This document shows positions 1 to 10,527 of a stretch of DNA of 64,000 nt, piece after piece. The DNA lies in the NCBI RefSeq assembly GCF_001577835.2, contig NC_029529.1, positions 12,659,380 to 12,723,379 of the forward strand, given 5' to 3'. The notes beneath the pieces were generated by a model. That model saw only the letters and a list, made by a program, of their open reading frames with translations, was not told the DNA's origin and did not search any database. Source of the DNA: Coturnix japonica. Taxonomy: Eukaryota > Chordata > Aves > Galliformes > Phasianidae. The translations under genes and the position numbers were made by a program. The stretch's first letter is position 1. Every line of letters starts with the position of its first letter.

Positions 1-763
1 GTACCACAAACACCTACCACTGCTATTAGAGCTCACACACATAATCAACTTATTTCAGGTTACTCTGAGTAAGCAGCTTAGCTTATCTTGTCTAAGGCAC
101 TTGAGGAATTCACATGCAGCTACAGGGCTATAAATTCAGGTCCTGCCTTAATAACCAGAACTCTTCTTGCACTCAAGCTCTTTAAAGCTCTTACAGAGAA
201 TGAAGGCCCTGTCGTCATCTTCCCCCATCTAAATGAAAGAACTCGTATGAATTAGTTCTGAAATCAAGATAATTGTAATATTCAAATTAAATCACTTTTT
301 CCTACCCAGTATCCAATTCTGAAAATGGTAAAAAAAAAAGAACAACTCAAACTTGTGCATTCTCTGGCAATAATTAACATGTTATAATAATAGTTATAGG
401 CTATATATATTTATGTAATCACAGCCTGATGTCAAGGAAGCTACTTAGTTCATTAAGAGGATACAAGACTTAAAGTTATGCTCTTTACTAGGAGACAGAC
501 TGTGGTCACTTCTACCTCGCACAGAATTAGAACAACATGAAACAATTTTCCTCAGTTAATGTATAGCCTGTACACACTAACAGTTTTAGAAAAGAGTAAC
601 GGCAGCAGAAGTCATCAAACTTCAACAGAAAGGAGTTTCAGTGCAGAACATCATAAAGTAATAGAAAACCAACAGAAACTCTACCTTCCTCTTTAATGAA
701 ATTGGACAAGTCACACCACCAAACCCACCAGCACTGCACAGAAGAAAACCATTTAAAACTGAC
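1..763 (-). other. VPS35L intron 7 (partial)
   Basis: AT-rich intronic sequence downstream of VPS35L exon 7 (donor at 762-763). No further VPS35L exon, RNA gene or repeat was recognised, so the next exon lies off the left edge. Confidence 0.7.
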
Positions 764-3700
764 CTGAATTACTATTTTCAGAGCTTTTACTTTCTGATCA
801 GAGGACCAAGCATCCTTCAAAGATTGGTTGAGTTCTTCAATTCGATTCATATAATCCTGCTGAGTCAAGTTCAACAGCTCTTTCTGTGACCCCTGACAAG
901 AAAACACAAGTCCACTTAGTGAGAGAGTGAGAAAGAGAGAGAAGGGGAAAAGCACAGTCAGATCAATGGAGGGGGGAATACAACAAACAAACAAAAAACC
1001 AAAGAGAGAGGGATAATTCCCTTATTCTCCCTTAACTTTGCATCATCTGCACCTCAGGTATTTACTCGGGGATGCATCGCAACTACTCTGGTTTTCAGGA
1101 CACGTGCTGGTACTCAAACATATTGTCTGCAAGGTCAGAAATCAGACTACTTCAGTGGTGTTAGCAGTATAATTGCTATCCTAGCACTATACAGATGCCT
1201 ACTAGAACCTGTATAGTAGCAGCGTAAGAGACAAACGAAGCACATTTTGCCAGTAGGGTCCTAAGGAATTTCTTGGCAGCAAGAAATAGTTGCATTGTAG
1301 CCATTATAAAAAAAGCAAAACCAAAGAAGAATAAGCCTAAATCTCAAGTACTTGACAGTTTTCTTTTAAACTTCACAGTCTTACTTTCTCAACAAACTAC
1401 AACTACAGAGCAAACATCAAGATAGAGATAAGACATAAGAATATGATCTGGCCTCAATTTTCTAAAGAATGAAGTTACTGGAGTAGTCCCATAGAAATTA
1501 GATTTATCTACAAGCAGGTAATGCTTATGGTTATGCACACTTGCAGAATTATGATCTTCTTATAAAAATATATATATGTATATGAAATCTTAATTAACAA
1601 GTTTATTTCACTTTTAGAATGATGTAATTTCATCAGAAAACTTTCCTACCTCTTCCAGATCATCCAGTTCTTCCAGCCTTGTCCTCACTTTTTCAGAAAC
1701 TGCTGAGCCACCAGTTGTAGCTTTTCCTATAAAAGATGATATGTTTGAGTTTCTTTAACATTTAAACACTTGGACTTCAAAAGGGAAACAAAGCTGAAGG
1801 AGCCTGACAAACTCAGACAACTTCAGTGACAGAAGTGGTGGTTTCACCCATGTGACAGCTAATCCTGAGGGCAAACATTTGATCCAATCTCTGCTTTGAA
1901 CACACAACTTTTGTTGGTAAGGACAGAGCCACGGGATAATTTATGTTAGAAAAGCTCAACTTTGCTCCTAAAACGGGCCTGATTTAGAAGTTATAGCAGG
2001 TTATAATAACTGGTTATCCAGTCAGTTTAACATTATTTCAGATGGAGATGTCATGCTCTCTCTTTGGATGTGTTGCTCCAACATTTGACCATTCTCAATC
2101 CAAAGAAGCATTTCATTTTTTTTCCAGAAGACTAAATGCTGCGTGTGTACTCATGCATAGGAGTCCTGATTTACTATGCAGTCAGCAGTGACTACTTAGC
2201 CCAGATTTACTTCACAAGGAAACGTGATACAAAATTTAAGATTTGGTTCCTTTTTGAACATTCAGCTGAAATTATTTCCCTTTCAAGTAAAGAGAGCAAC
2301 TGGACAAGTTCCTATGGGATTTGTTTGTTTTCCCTTCTAGCAAGCAGAAGAGTTGATAAACACGATTCTTAAAACATTACTACTCATTTTAAATTGAAGA
2401 AAGTTTTAAGCTACAATGAAAGGCGGTGAATTACGCTTTCTTCAATAATGCAAAATCGTGAATTCATTAGCTTACAAGAATACAAGACAAGGTCCGTGTT
2501 TTGTCTTCAATAATTATTTTAAGTAAAAATGCAGAAATCTTATTGACAGAAAAACAGCGCACAAGGAAGCATATGCTGGGGCAGGATTACATTTCAACTG
2601 TTCTTGACCATAAGTCTGTCGCTCACAGCCTTCTTAAGGAAAACTGTTAGATACAAAGAAACCATTTACCTTTTTCAGATCCCATGTACAAGTTCTGTGA
2701 AGAAACAGAAAATGAAGACTGTCAGAGAACATGCACTCACCAGCATTCAATGAACGCACAAGATAATACAATGCTAATGAAGAGACCAACAATTTAGAAC
2801 TGGACCTGAAACTACAAGTTATTTTTATTGTTAGAAAAAGATAAAATGATGGCTCAACAAACCTTCGGTCTCAGTCCCTAAACACTCAGAAGTGACAGAA
2901 AGGCGTACCACAGCTCACAACATTAGAACACGCAATATTTACTCAGGAAATTATTACAGAACAGTGGCATCTAAAATCCCTTATAGTACAAACAAACAAA
3001 ATTGGAAGAGCTTCCACTTACAATAGAGAGCTTCTCAGTTGTTGTGTATCTAGAGAGGATTTCACTGCGTTTGCTTGACCATTGTTCAAAGTCACTTCCT
3101 ACTGCTGAACTGTCATCTTTATCCCGTTTCTTTCGTATACCATCCTATGAGAAGAGTATGGGGGCAAATGTTAAATAGAAATCTGGAGAAAAAAGAAAAA
3201 AAAAGAAAAAAGAGAAGGCTGATAAAGGTCAACTTTATGCTTGAAGTGCTCATTATCCTTCCAGTTACAATATTAAAAATATGCATCAACATAAAACACA
3301 AATGCAAATACTTTATTCTATTAGTACAGTATATTCTCTATTTACATTAAGCTTCTAATTGGTGAGACAAATATTTTATCCAATGTTGGCTTTGTTGTTT
3401 GTCTCAGTTCAGTGTCCCACAATATTACCATGGAAGCAGTAGTGGTCAGAGGATCTGCAGCTGCTGCAAATAATGACAGGGGATCGGTACCATCCAACAC
3501 ACTGCTCAGTGGGTCCATCATAGAACTAGAAGAAGATGATGATGTAGAAGAAGTACTTCCTTTCCTGCTCATTTTCTTAGTCTTGGATTCAGTAACCTGG
3601 AAGAAAAGTTCAGAACTAGTTAAAAGAAGTCTTCCCCCATCTTTAATAAAGCATTGTAGAAGTTAATCCAAAGCAAATCTTACGTCAAGCCATGATGCAG

Positions 3701-4460
3701 GTTATTTGTAATGAAACTATTTTGATTTCCAACTTATTCATTATTCAGCACTTACTGGAATCAAGAAAACCCATGAGTTGAAATGCTCTAACAAAGAAAG
3801 AGCTCGTTTTTGGCACTCAGCAATACCAGCAAATATCTGTCAAGGACGAACAACAGACTAAACCTTGACACCTGTAGAACAACAGGTCGCAAACACAGGA
3901 GGCCATTTCAGTGGCACCACCATCAGTTTCAAAGCCTTTAGGAGGAGGAACACAATCAGTTGTATTACATGTTCATTTTCTGAGCACACAAAAAGAAACT
4001 CACCGTAATGGGTTTGAGTGGGTGGTAATCACCAAAATCCAGGGGCACAGACTCCAGTTTGTACATATCAGATTCTGAAACATAATTTCTTGATCTTGCG
4101 TGCCTAAAAGGAAAGGTTACACATAATAATACGCATATAAATCATCTCTTATGAACAGAGAAACGTGTATTCATGTAGATGCACTTACATTTACAAAAAT
4201 TAACATCTAGAGGAAAAGAAGTCAGAGCGTATACTACATTTTTTTCTCTTTTTTACATAAACTGAAGACATTTTACTTGCAAGTATTCAATTGCAAGTAT
4301 TCAATTGCACTCTGCAGTTCTGCACGGCTGCAGACCGACCCTCACGGCTCAGCTGGAACCCGAGACGCTGCCCCGCCCCGCCCGGCCCCGGCACCGCCTC
4401 GACAGGGGACGGTGCCCCCGGGGTTGGGGTCCCGGATCCTCACCATGGGAAGGCCGCCAT
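764..4460 (-). CDS. VPS35L: VPS35L, retriever/Commander complex subunit (N-terminal 213 residues; gene runs off the left edge)
   Basis: VPS35L (C16orf62) is the VPS35-like scaffold of the retriever part of Commander, which recycles cargo from endosomes to the plasma membrane. Seven coding exons are visible on the minus strand: 4444-4460, 4004-4103, 3429-3596, 3022-3144, 2670-2694, 1650-1726 and 764-892. All have GT/AG borders and consistent phase. The start reads MAAFPW and continues HARSRNY; the next exon carries [10 protein letters not shown], and exon 3 has a serine-rich stretch followed by [14 protein letters not shown]. Exon 7 gives [13 protein letters not shown]. All of these match the conserved VPS35L N-terminus as I remember it. 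The N-terminus is low-complexity and probably disordered; the helical-repeat solenoid lies beyond the window. The first exon holds only 17 coding bases, and the start codon sits inside a YY1-like motif. Identification is firm; only the first fifth or so of the protein is present. Confidence 0.95.
4278..4307. repeat. 14-bp tandem duplication in VPS35L intron 1
   Basis: Two adjacent copies of TGCAAGTATTCAAT, followed by the start of a third. It lies just inside intron 1, next to the CpG island. A small local duplication with no evident role. Confidence 0.8.
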
Positions 4461-4562
4461 CTTGCCCCCGTCACGTGCCGCTAGCAGTCACGTGCCGCCG
4501 CTAGGCCGCCACTTCCGCCCCGCCTGGAGCTCGGCGCTTCCGGTGTGTTGCTGGGTCACGTG
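4452..4562 (-). promoter_or_regulatory. VPS35L promoter with three CACGTG boxes and a YY1-like start site
   Basis: The CpG-rich stretch around VPS35L exon 1 has CACGTG palindromes at 4472-4477, 4489-4494 and 4557-4562. Each is preceded by T on the plus strand (TCACGTG). The start codon lies in AAGATGGCGGC (4453-4463, minus strand), the YY1 consensus. CTTCCG ETS-like cores occur near 4512 and 4538. TCACGTG is the core of CLEAR elements bound by TFEB/TFE3, but USF and MYC/MAX bind the same core, so the factor is inference. Confidence 0.6.
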
Positions 4563-5247
4563 GTTCCCGGCCGGCATGGTGGACGGATACGGGAGGCTCC
4601 GGCAGCAGCGCGGTGTGTCCGTGTTGTAACACTGCGGTGTGTCCGTGTGCTGACCCTGCGCTGGAGTTGGGAGTTTTCTTCCCATATGTTGCATGACAGC
4701 ACCGCGGGGCTGTTCATCTCAGAGTTGTAATGAAGCCTTTCTAGAGGCTGCCAGTCCATTGTGCAGCACGTTCAAGCAGCTTCGTGCACTTTGCAGTGAC
4801 ACGTAGAAGGAAAAAACCAACCAGCCCCACAAGACACACGGAGCAGCACCGGCCCCACGGGCGGCAGCTGCAGCAATGCCCCAGGTACAGCAGGACCCGC
4901 CCCAGGGGACCTCAGTTCTCATTCAAAAAGCTTTAAATTCCAAAAGAAAACACTGACAGAGGTAAGAAAGCAAATCTTTAATAACCAAGTGGTCAGGAAG
5001 ACTGGACAAGAGAAAAAGTCCTCTTAAATTTCCACCTTCTGTAACAGCTTTGAGAGAAAATGGAAACACTGAGAGACCTGAACAGGTTGTTCCTGTTAAA
5101 TCAGGAGGAACAAGCAGCGTTCGGCAGGACGGGCTTTGCCCACCATGGAAATGGAAACACTGACACTGGGCAGTTGTGCAGGAGTGTGTGATGGACAGAG
5201 CGCGGCAGCCCTCACAGAGCAGGCAGCAGCTGCACTCCTTGGCTTGG

Positions 5248-5253
5248 TTTATT
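5248..5253 (-). terminator. Candidate THUMPD1 poly(A) signal
   Basis: AATAAA on the minus strand about 1.1 kb beyond the THUMPD1 stop codon. A second candidate, ATTAAA, lies at 4977-4982. Either would leave a 1.1-1.4 kb 3' UTR and place the THUMPD1 end within about 0.8 kb of the VPS35L start. Which is used cannot be decided from sequence alone. Confidence 0.4.
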
Positions 5254-6357
5254 TTAAAGTCACTGCGATATCAAGAGCTGCCACAACAAACTGACAAAAG
5301 AAAACCCACCGACATTCATTTTCAATATGGAACAAAACAAATGTTGCGAGGCTAAGCCTGTACAAAAAGCCAAGCTCATATCCCCTTATCCAATATGGAA
5401 TAGCACAGAGCTCTTCTCATGAGAAATTTCCAAGCAGTTTTTAAATCCAAATTTTGAGATCTAAGAAATAATAAGAACATATAAAACCGAAGACTTTAAA
5501 ACTTCACCCCCAAGAATTATGCTTTCAAAGAGCCCAACAAAAACCTATTTGCAATAAATTATTGGAAAGTGTTAAGTGGCCGCATGCAGCATTTGCTGCC
5601 AGCTGATCACTGCTGCACACACAGCCAGCGTACACACATGGAGCTTCTGAAATCATCTGCAAGGCCTGCACTGTACTTCTGTTCTAGAGCAGTCCTGTCT
5701 ATTACTCCAAATCCTCTTGTAGAGTTCAAGTATTTTGATCATAGCAACCCGTAAAATACCCTTTTAAGGCTTACCATATTCTTTCAGAGATGAATACAGG
5801 AAAAAAACATATCTAGGAGTTGGAGCTCATGTTGTTCACATAGAAAGACACATCTGAGTTCTGCAGCCCCAAAACTTGTCAGATCACTTCCCTAAAACCC
5901 TCTCCAACAACTGTCATGTTCAGGTCTCTCACTTCTGATGATGCCTCCTGACAGAGCTCATCCTGCCCCGCTTTTTGATTTCTGTAGCCATCAGTTAGGG
6001 CAGAAGGGTCAGTGTACAGCAGGCTGGCCACCTTTATAGATGCATGCATGTAAGCACACTTCAGTGCTAGCTAAAAACAACTGAACAAAACTGCTGAAGG
6101 ATGGCAGCAAACCTCAGCAGAGGTGAAGCCCTTGGAAATCCACAGCAGCATCAGCAACACTGGCAGCAAGAATTACAATTCTTCCATGTGGATTTTAAAA
6201 ACAAGATCCCAAAACAAAACCCACTTTTCCTTAAAACATCCTCTCCAAATTCCCAGGCAATATTTTTAATAGCTTTCTATTGTGTTCATCTTTCCTTTCT
6301 ACCACATTTTCTACAGTTTGCATATAATTCCCATGGAGTTCAACTTCCATCTCACCA

Positions 6358-8694
6358 TCATTCCTGTTCTTGTTTTACTTCCTTTAAGTTCTCTTCCACG
6401 GTTTCTGGTTTTACGGCTGTTGAATTCTGTTCTTCAGACACGTTTGATGGGTTCTGTTTCATGTCTTCTTTGTTGCTCTTCACCACCTCCTGTAGATTGT
6501 ATTTTCTGAATAGAACATAGTCTCTCACCACACTCAAGCAACAAACATTCTTTATTATTTCCACCACAACTGTATATTGTGGATTATTGAGATCAACTTT
6601 GTTTTCTGGGTTAAGGCTGCCCACAATTCCTGTAAAACAAGATATAGTTTAAAAGATGTTGGGAAAACTGTTTCAGAACATCAGCGTGCTCTCCTGAAAG
6701 GGATACAAGTCAGAGAAGATAACATCCCTCTGCTCGTAACCAATTATTACTGACTGCAATTGTGTAAGATCGCAGAACAGAGAAGGATTCTTAAGAAATA
6801 CTACCCAGAGAACTACAGTAACTAAGAATTATCCTACTGCAACTAGCAAGAAACAAGATGCCAAAGCATGCAACTTGTTGCAGAGCTGTTTTTCAAGTCC
6901 CATATTAAATGGAACGTGTATTTTTCAGTATAGTGCTCAGAGAAAACAACTTGATGTAGTCATTTCTAAGCACATATAACTGACACACCAAACTGAATTC
7001 ACTACTGCACGCCGTTCTGTTTTGTCACCTCGAGACATCGACAGGAAACGCTCATGTCAAGCTCTTTCCACAGCCTCAGAGATGCCTTTACAACTCAACA
7101 TGCAGATTTTAAGCAACAAACCTCCTCATTTACAGCACTTTTCCTCAAACAGCCTAACCCACGTTATGCATGAAACTGTGATCTGCTTGTATACTCAGAT
7201 TCAGTTCTGTATGTGATCTATACGTACCTGCCAGCTCCTTAATTACTTCTTCTCTATTCATATGACTGTTATTACGAGCTTTGTAAACGATTTGGAACGT
7301 ACTCTTATTGGGGGCTTTAAACCAAGGCTCAAAGAACGTTTCTGTGTATTTTTTCATATCTTCCAGAAAAGCTTTGCAAGTTCCAGAAATGGGCAGCATG
7401 CGCAGAATGACTCTGGTTTTCTTCTTTTTAGTGGTATGAATGTCCTTTAAAATATGGTGCACCAGGTTCTCAGGTTCTACAAGGAAACAGCTAAGTGTAA
7501 GAATCAACCTGGAGGCATCTTCTCCCTTGTTCCCCCCTATAACTATAAGCCGGGGAAATACATGCTTATCTGCACTGTGCTCAGCCTCAATCTGAACATT
7601 CCCTCTCATCCTATCACTGTTACCTGGGATCAGAGGCCAACCCCCAGCCCTCCCACAGCCTCCTTTCAGGAGCAGTACCGTGCAGTAAGGTCTCCACTGA
7701 GACTCTTCTTGAGATTGAACCATCCCACTCCCCCAGCTTCCTCCTATGAGCCATGTGCTCCAGACACCTCTCAGACCCCATTACTGTTCTCTGGACACAC
7801 TCCAGGTCCCCGATATCTTCCTTGCAGTGAGGGCCCAGCAGCGCACACAGCACTAGGGGCGCAGCCTCCCCAGGGCTGAGCACTGAGCGCTGCCCCCCGC
7901 CCCGTCCTGCTGGCTGCTCTAGTTCTGATACAGCCCATGATGCCGCCGACCTTCCTGGCTGCTCCCCCCCCCCCAGGAGAAGCCCCGGCCCCGCGTGGCC
8001 CGTGATCCCCGCGGTGCGGCCCGCGCACACGCACCTATTCCCTGGGTACGGATGAACACGACGTTGTTGGCGCCGCTCTCCACCGACTGGAAGCGCCGCA
8101 GCCGCCGCTCGGTGGAGGCGCGGATCTGCCCGACCTCCTTCTTCAGCGCGGCCTCCGCGTCGTCCTCCTCCTCCTCCTGCTCCTCCTCCTCCCTGTCGCT
8201 CCCCGACAGACGCTCCGCGGGCTCCGGCAGCTGCGGGCACACGGTGCGTGTCCCGCGGTCAGCGCCGAGCGGAGCCGACACCCGGTACCGAGGGACCGGC
8301 CCGACCCAAACCCGGTCAGCGGCACAGGGACACGGCGGGGACACGGACACGGCGGGGACACGGACACGGCGGGGACACGGACACGGCGGGGACACGGAGC
8401 GAGACCGCGCGGCCGCCATCATCGTCCTCATCCTCCTCCTCATCCTCCCCCCCCCACTCCCGCCCCCGTCGGACGGGCCGCACTCACCTGCTCGGGCCCG
8501 TACAGCAGGTCCCCGTACTCGCCCAGCAGGCTGTAGGCCTCCCCCACGCACTTGCGCTCGTTCATGTTGCAGGTGATGAGGATGCCGCGCATCCCGGCCT
8601 CCAGCTGCCGCCCGGCGCCGCGGGGCCGCTTGGAGCGAGCCAAGAACTGCGACTTCAGCCGCCGCTTCCGAGCCAACAACTGCGGGGCGGCCAT
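6358..8694 (-). CDS. THUMPD1: THUMPD1, THUMP-domain adaptor for tRNA acetylation
   Basis: THUMPD1 binds tRNA through its THUMP domain and serves as adaptor for NAT10, which makes N4-acetylcytidine in serine and leucine tRNAs. Four coding exons on the minus strand: 8488-8694, 8035-8230, 7228-7476 and 6358-6629 (stop at 6358-6360), giving 307 aa. Residues from about 35 read GILITCNMNERKC. Exon 2 carries an acidic run followed by ALKKEVG and ESGANNVVFIRT. Exon 3 holds RVILRMLPISGTCKAFLEDM and exon 4 VEIIKNVCCLSVVRDYVLFRKYNLQEVV, the end of the THUMP fold. The start ATG is in good context in a CpG island. The human protein is about 353 aa as recalled; the difference is in the C-terminal tail after the THUMP domain, where this gene stops early in an acidic, lysine-rich segment. 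It lies divergent to ACSM3, with about 1.8 kb between start codons. Confidence 0.96.
7510..7970 (-). mobile_element. CR1 LINE 3' fragment in THUMPD1 intron 2
   Basis: Read on the minus strand, this resembles the 3' part of avian CR1. It has the stretch encoding 'GCIRTRAAS', a GGAGTGTGTCCAGAGAA block, and further on GATGAGAGGGAATG. It is diverged and 5'-truncated, and occupies most of the 558-bp intron between exons 2 and 3. Boundaries are approximate. Confidence 0.7.
8331..8398. repeat. 17-bp GC-rich minisatellite, 4 copies, THUMPD1 intron 1
   Basis: Four near-perfect copies of ACACGGCGGGGACACGG. The GGCGGGG core recurs every 17 bp (central C at 8336, 8353, 8370, 8387). It lies in the short GC-rich intron between THUMPD1 exons 1 and 2. 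Confidence 0.9.
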
Positions 8695-8800
8695 GGCAGC
8701 CTGGAGCCGCGCGGAGAGATGACGTCACACTGCGCGACTCAGCACGTGGCACCGGGGCGGGGCGGGGCTGGGGGCGGGGCTGGGCGCGGGGTGGGCGGGT
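8695..8800 (-). promoter_or_regulatory. THUMPD1 CpG-island promoter with palindromic CRE and GC boxes
   Basis: Immediately upstream of the THUMPD1 start is a full palindromic cAMP-response element, TGACGTCA, at 8720-8727. A CACGTG-type box follows near 8743 and repeated GGGGCGGGG (SP1-type) boxes lie from 8754 to about 8780. The arrangement fits a TATA-less housekeeping promoter. Binding is inferred. Confidence 0.6.
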
Positions 8801-8810
8801 GCGGGTGCGG

Positions 8811-8881
8811 GTGTGTGTGTGTGTGTGTCTGTGTGTGTGTGTGTCTGTGTGTGTGGGTGTCTGTGTGTGTTTGCGTGTGTT
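8811..8881. repeat. Imperfect (GT)n microsatellite
   Basis: About 70 bp of GT dinucleotides interrupted by CTG and TTG. It lies just upstream of the THUMPD1 promoter GC boxes. Confidence 0.9.
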
Positions 8882-10527
8882 TGCTTCATCCCGCGCTCTT
8901 CATTGCTCGCCCTCTAGATGAAGTCTCTCCGTTGACGCGTTGTACAATCAATAATAAACAGAGGTTACACGGATGTTTGGTTAAGAAAGAGGAAAAGGCA
9001 AAAAGAGCCTAGAAATGCCACGGCCGTGGGCAGAGCGCTTACAGAACGCTGTGCCAGCTGCAGCACCCCAGGAATCAAGTCACATCTGCGCTGCTGTAGT
9101 TACGATCTGCTGTTCCTTGTGCTGCCCCACACACAGTGTAACAGCCTGGAGTTGGCTGCAGCAAGGCTCTAAGGCTGCACTTGTCCGGAGCCAGGGGTAG
9201 GAACTGGAAGGAAACAGGAGAGATTTGCACCTTCACGTCACTCTCTGCTTCCACTCTGAGCTCTGCAGAAACCTGTCAGCTCTTCTCTCCAGATGGGACC
9301 TGTCTGCCCCTTGTGTGAGTCCAAAGTACGTGGAACAGAAGCAGCCGGCTGTCACTGAGCACAGCAGCAGTGCCAGGGGAGCTGTGCAACCGAAGCCTTG
9401 GATTTGTGCAAGCAATCAAAGCTGCAGCGCATCTCAGCTGCTGGAGGGCTGAGAGTAAGAGGTGAGTTGACAGCCCCTGCTCAAGGTGACCAGCTCCCCA
9501 GCCAGCCGTGCTGCTGCTGGACGGGACACTTTGTGGTACTGGAACAAGACTGATGTGCCTCTTACCTGTCTGCATTCCTTGTTCTCCTTGCCTCTCCACA
9601 CCTTCCATCTCGCTGGGATTCTCTCCTGTGTCTGTCATAAACAGATTGAATGTTATAGATCAAAATCTGTCCCTTTGCTTCACCAAATTGCTGAAATCAT
9701 GTGGGTTTACGGCTGGATGATGATTAATTCAGCAAGGAGTTATCAGTGTTTGTATTATTTTGCAAACAAATGTCAACGATGCATGCAAATAATGTTAGTT
9801 GAGTTTTCTGCCCTCTTCCTAAGCTGACGGTAGAGAAACACAGCTCTGCATTTTGAATCCCTTATCATGGAGTCTTTCAAACTTTCCCCAGCTCAGACAG
9901 AGGTGGATTTGGCTGACTGCACATCAAAGCAGTGTTTAAAACAGCAGTACTAAAACATTTTCAGGGCTCTCCTATATGCATTGTACTCTTGGCAAGCAGC
10001 ATAACCCCAGCACTGATGAACTGGGTAAACTGCAGATGCCTTTGAAGCAAGTAATGCTGCAATCAGCTAGTAAACTCATGCGGGACTGTAGGTTTTCTAT
10101 GCACCATCTTAGTCCATGCTGCTACTTCAGTGTTGTCAGTTAGTAGCAGTCCTTCCATTCCCAGCAGCCACACTTTAGGTGCTTTCAGTGCCCCTCCTAT
10201 GTAACAGCAGTGCTGTCGAGCACCATCCAGCAGATGGATGGGAGCTGTGGGGAGGGAAAGGCTGTGACACATGGATACGCTGCACTGCTGTCTGGCCTGA
10301 GTGTGGCAAGTTGGGTCAGATCTCAGCTGTGTGATGATCAGTGGGAGCAGGGACCTACAGCAGCAGATCCAGAACTGTCATCACCAGGTATTCCAGATAC
10401 AGTCATTGTTATTCCAGCTCATTCCACTGCATGGTAGTAAATGCTGATTTGAAACTCCATGGCTAACACCAGGTTTGTATCTGTATATCTGCAGCATTTC
10501 TTGGAGGCTGCTTGAGTTGCTGCTGCT
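8882..10527. other. THUMPD1-ACSM3 intergenic region
   Basis: No convincing coding exon was found here. It probably contains the ACSM3 promoter and a 5' untranslated exon, but no TATA box or donor stood out enough to place them. No recognised transposon. Confidence 0.5.

Noticed and set aside
7919-9012. Long GC-rich open frames overlapping THUMPD1 exons 1-2 and the GT microsatellite
   Set aside because: They run through intron, minisatellite and promoter sequence; only the THUMPD1 exon segments are conserved.
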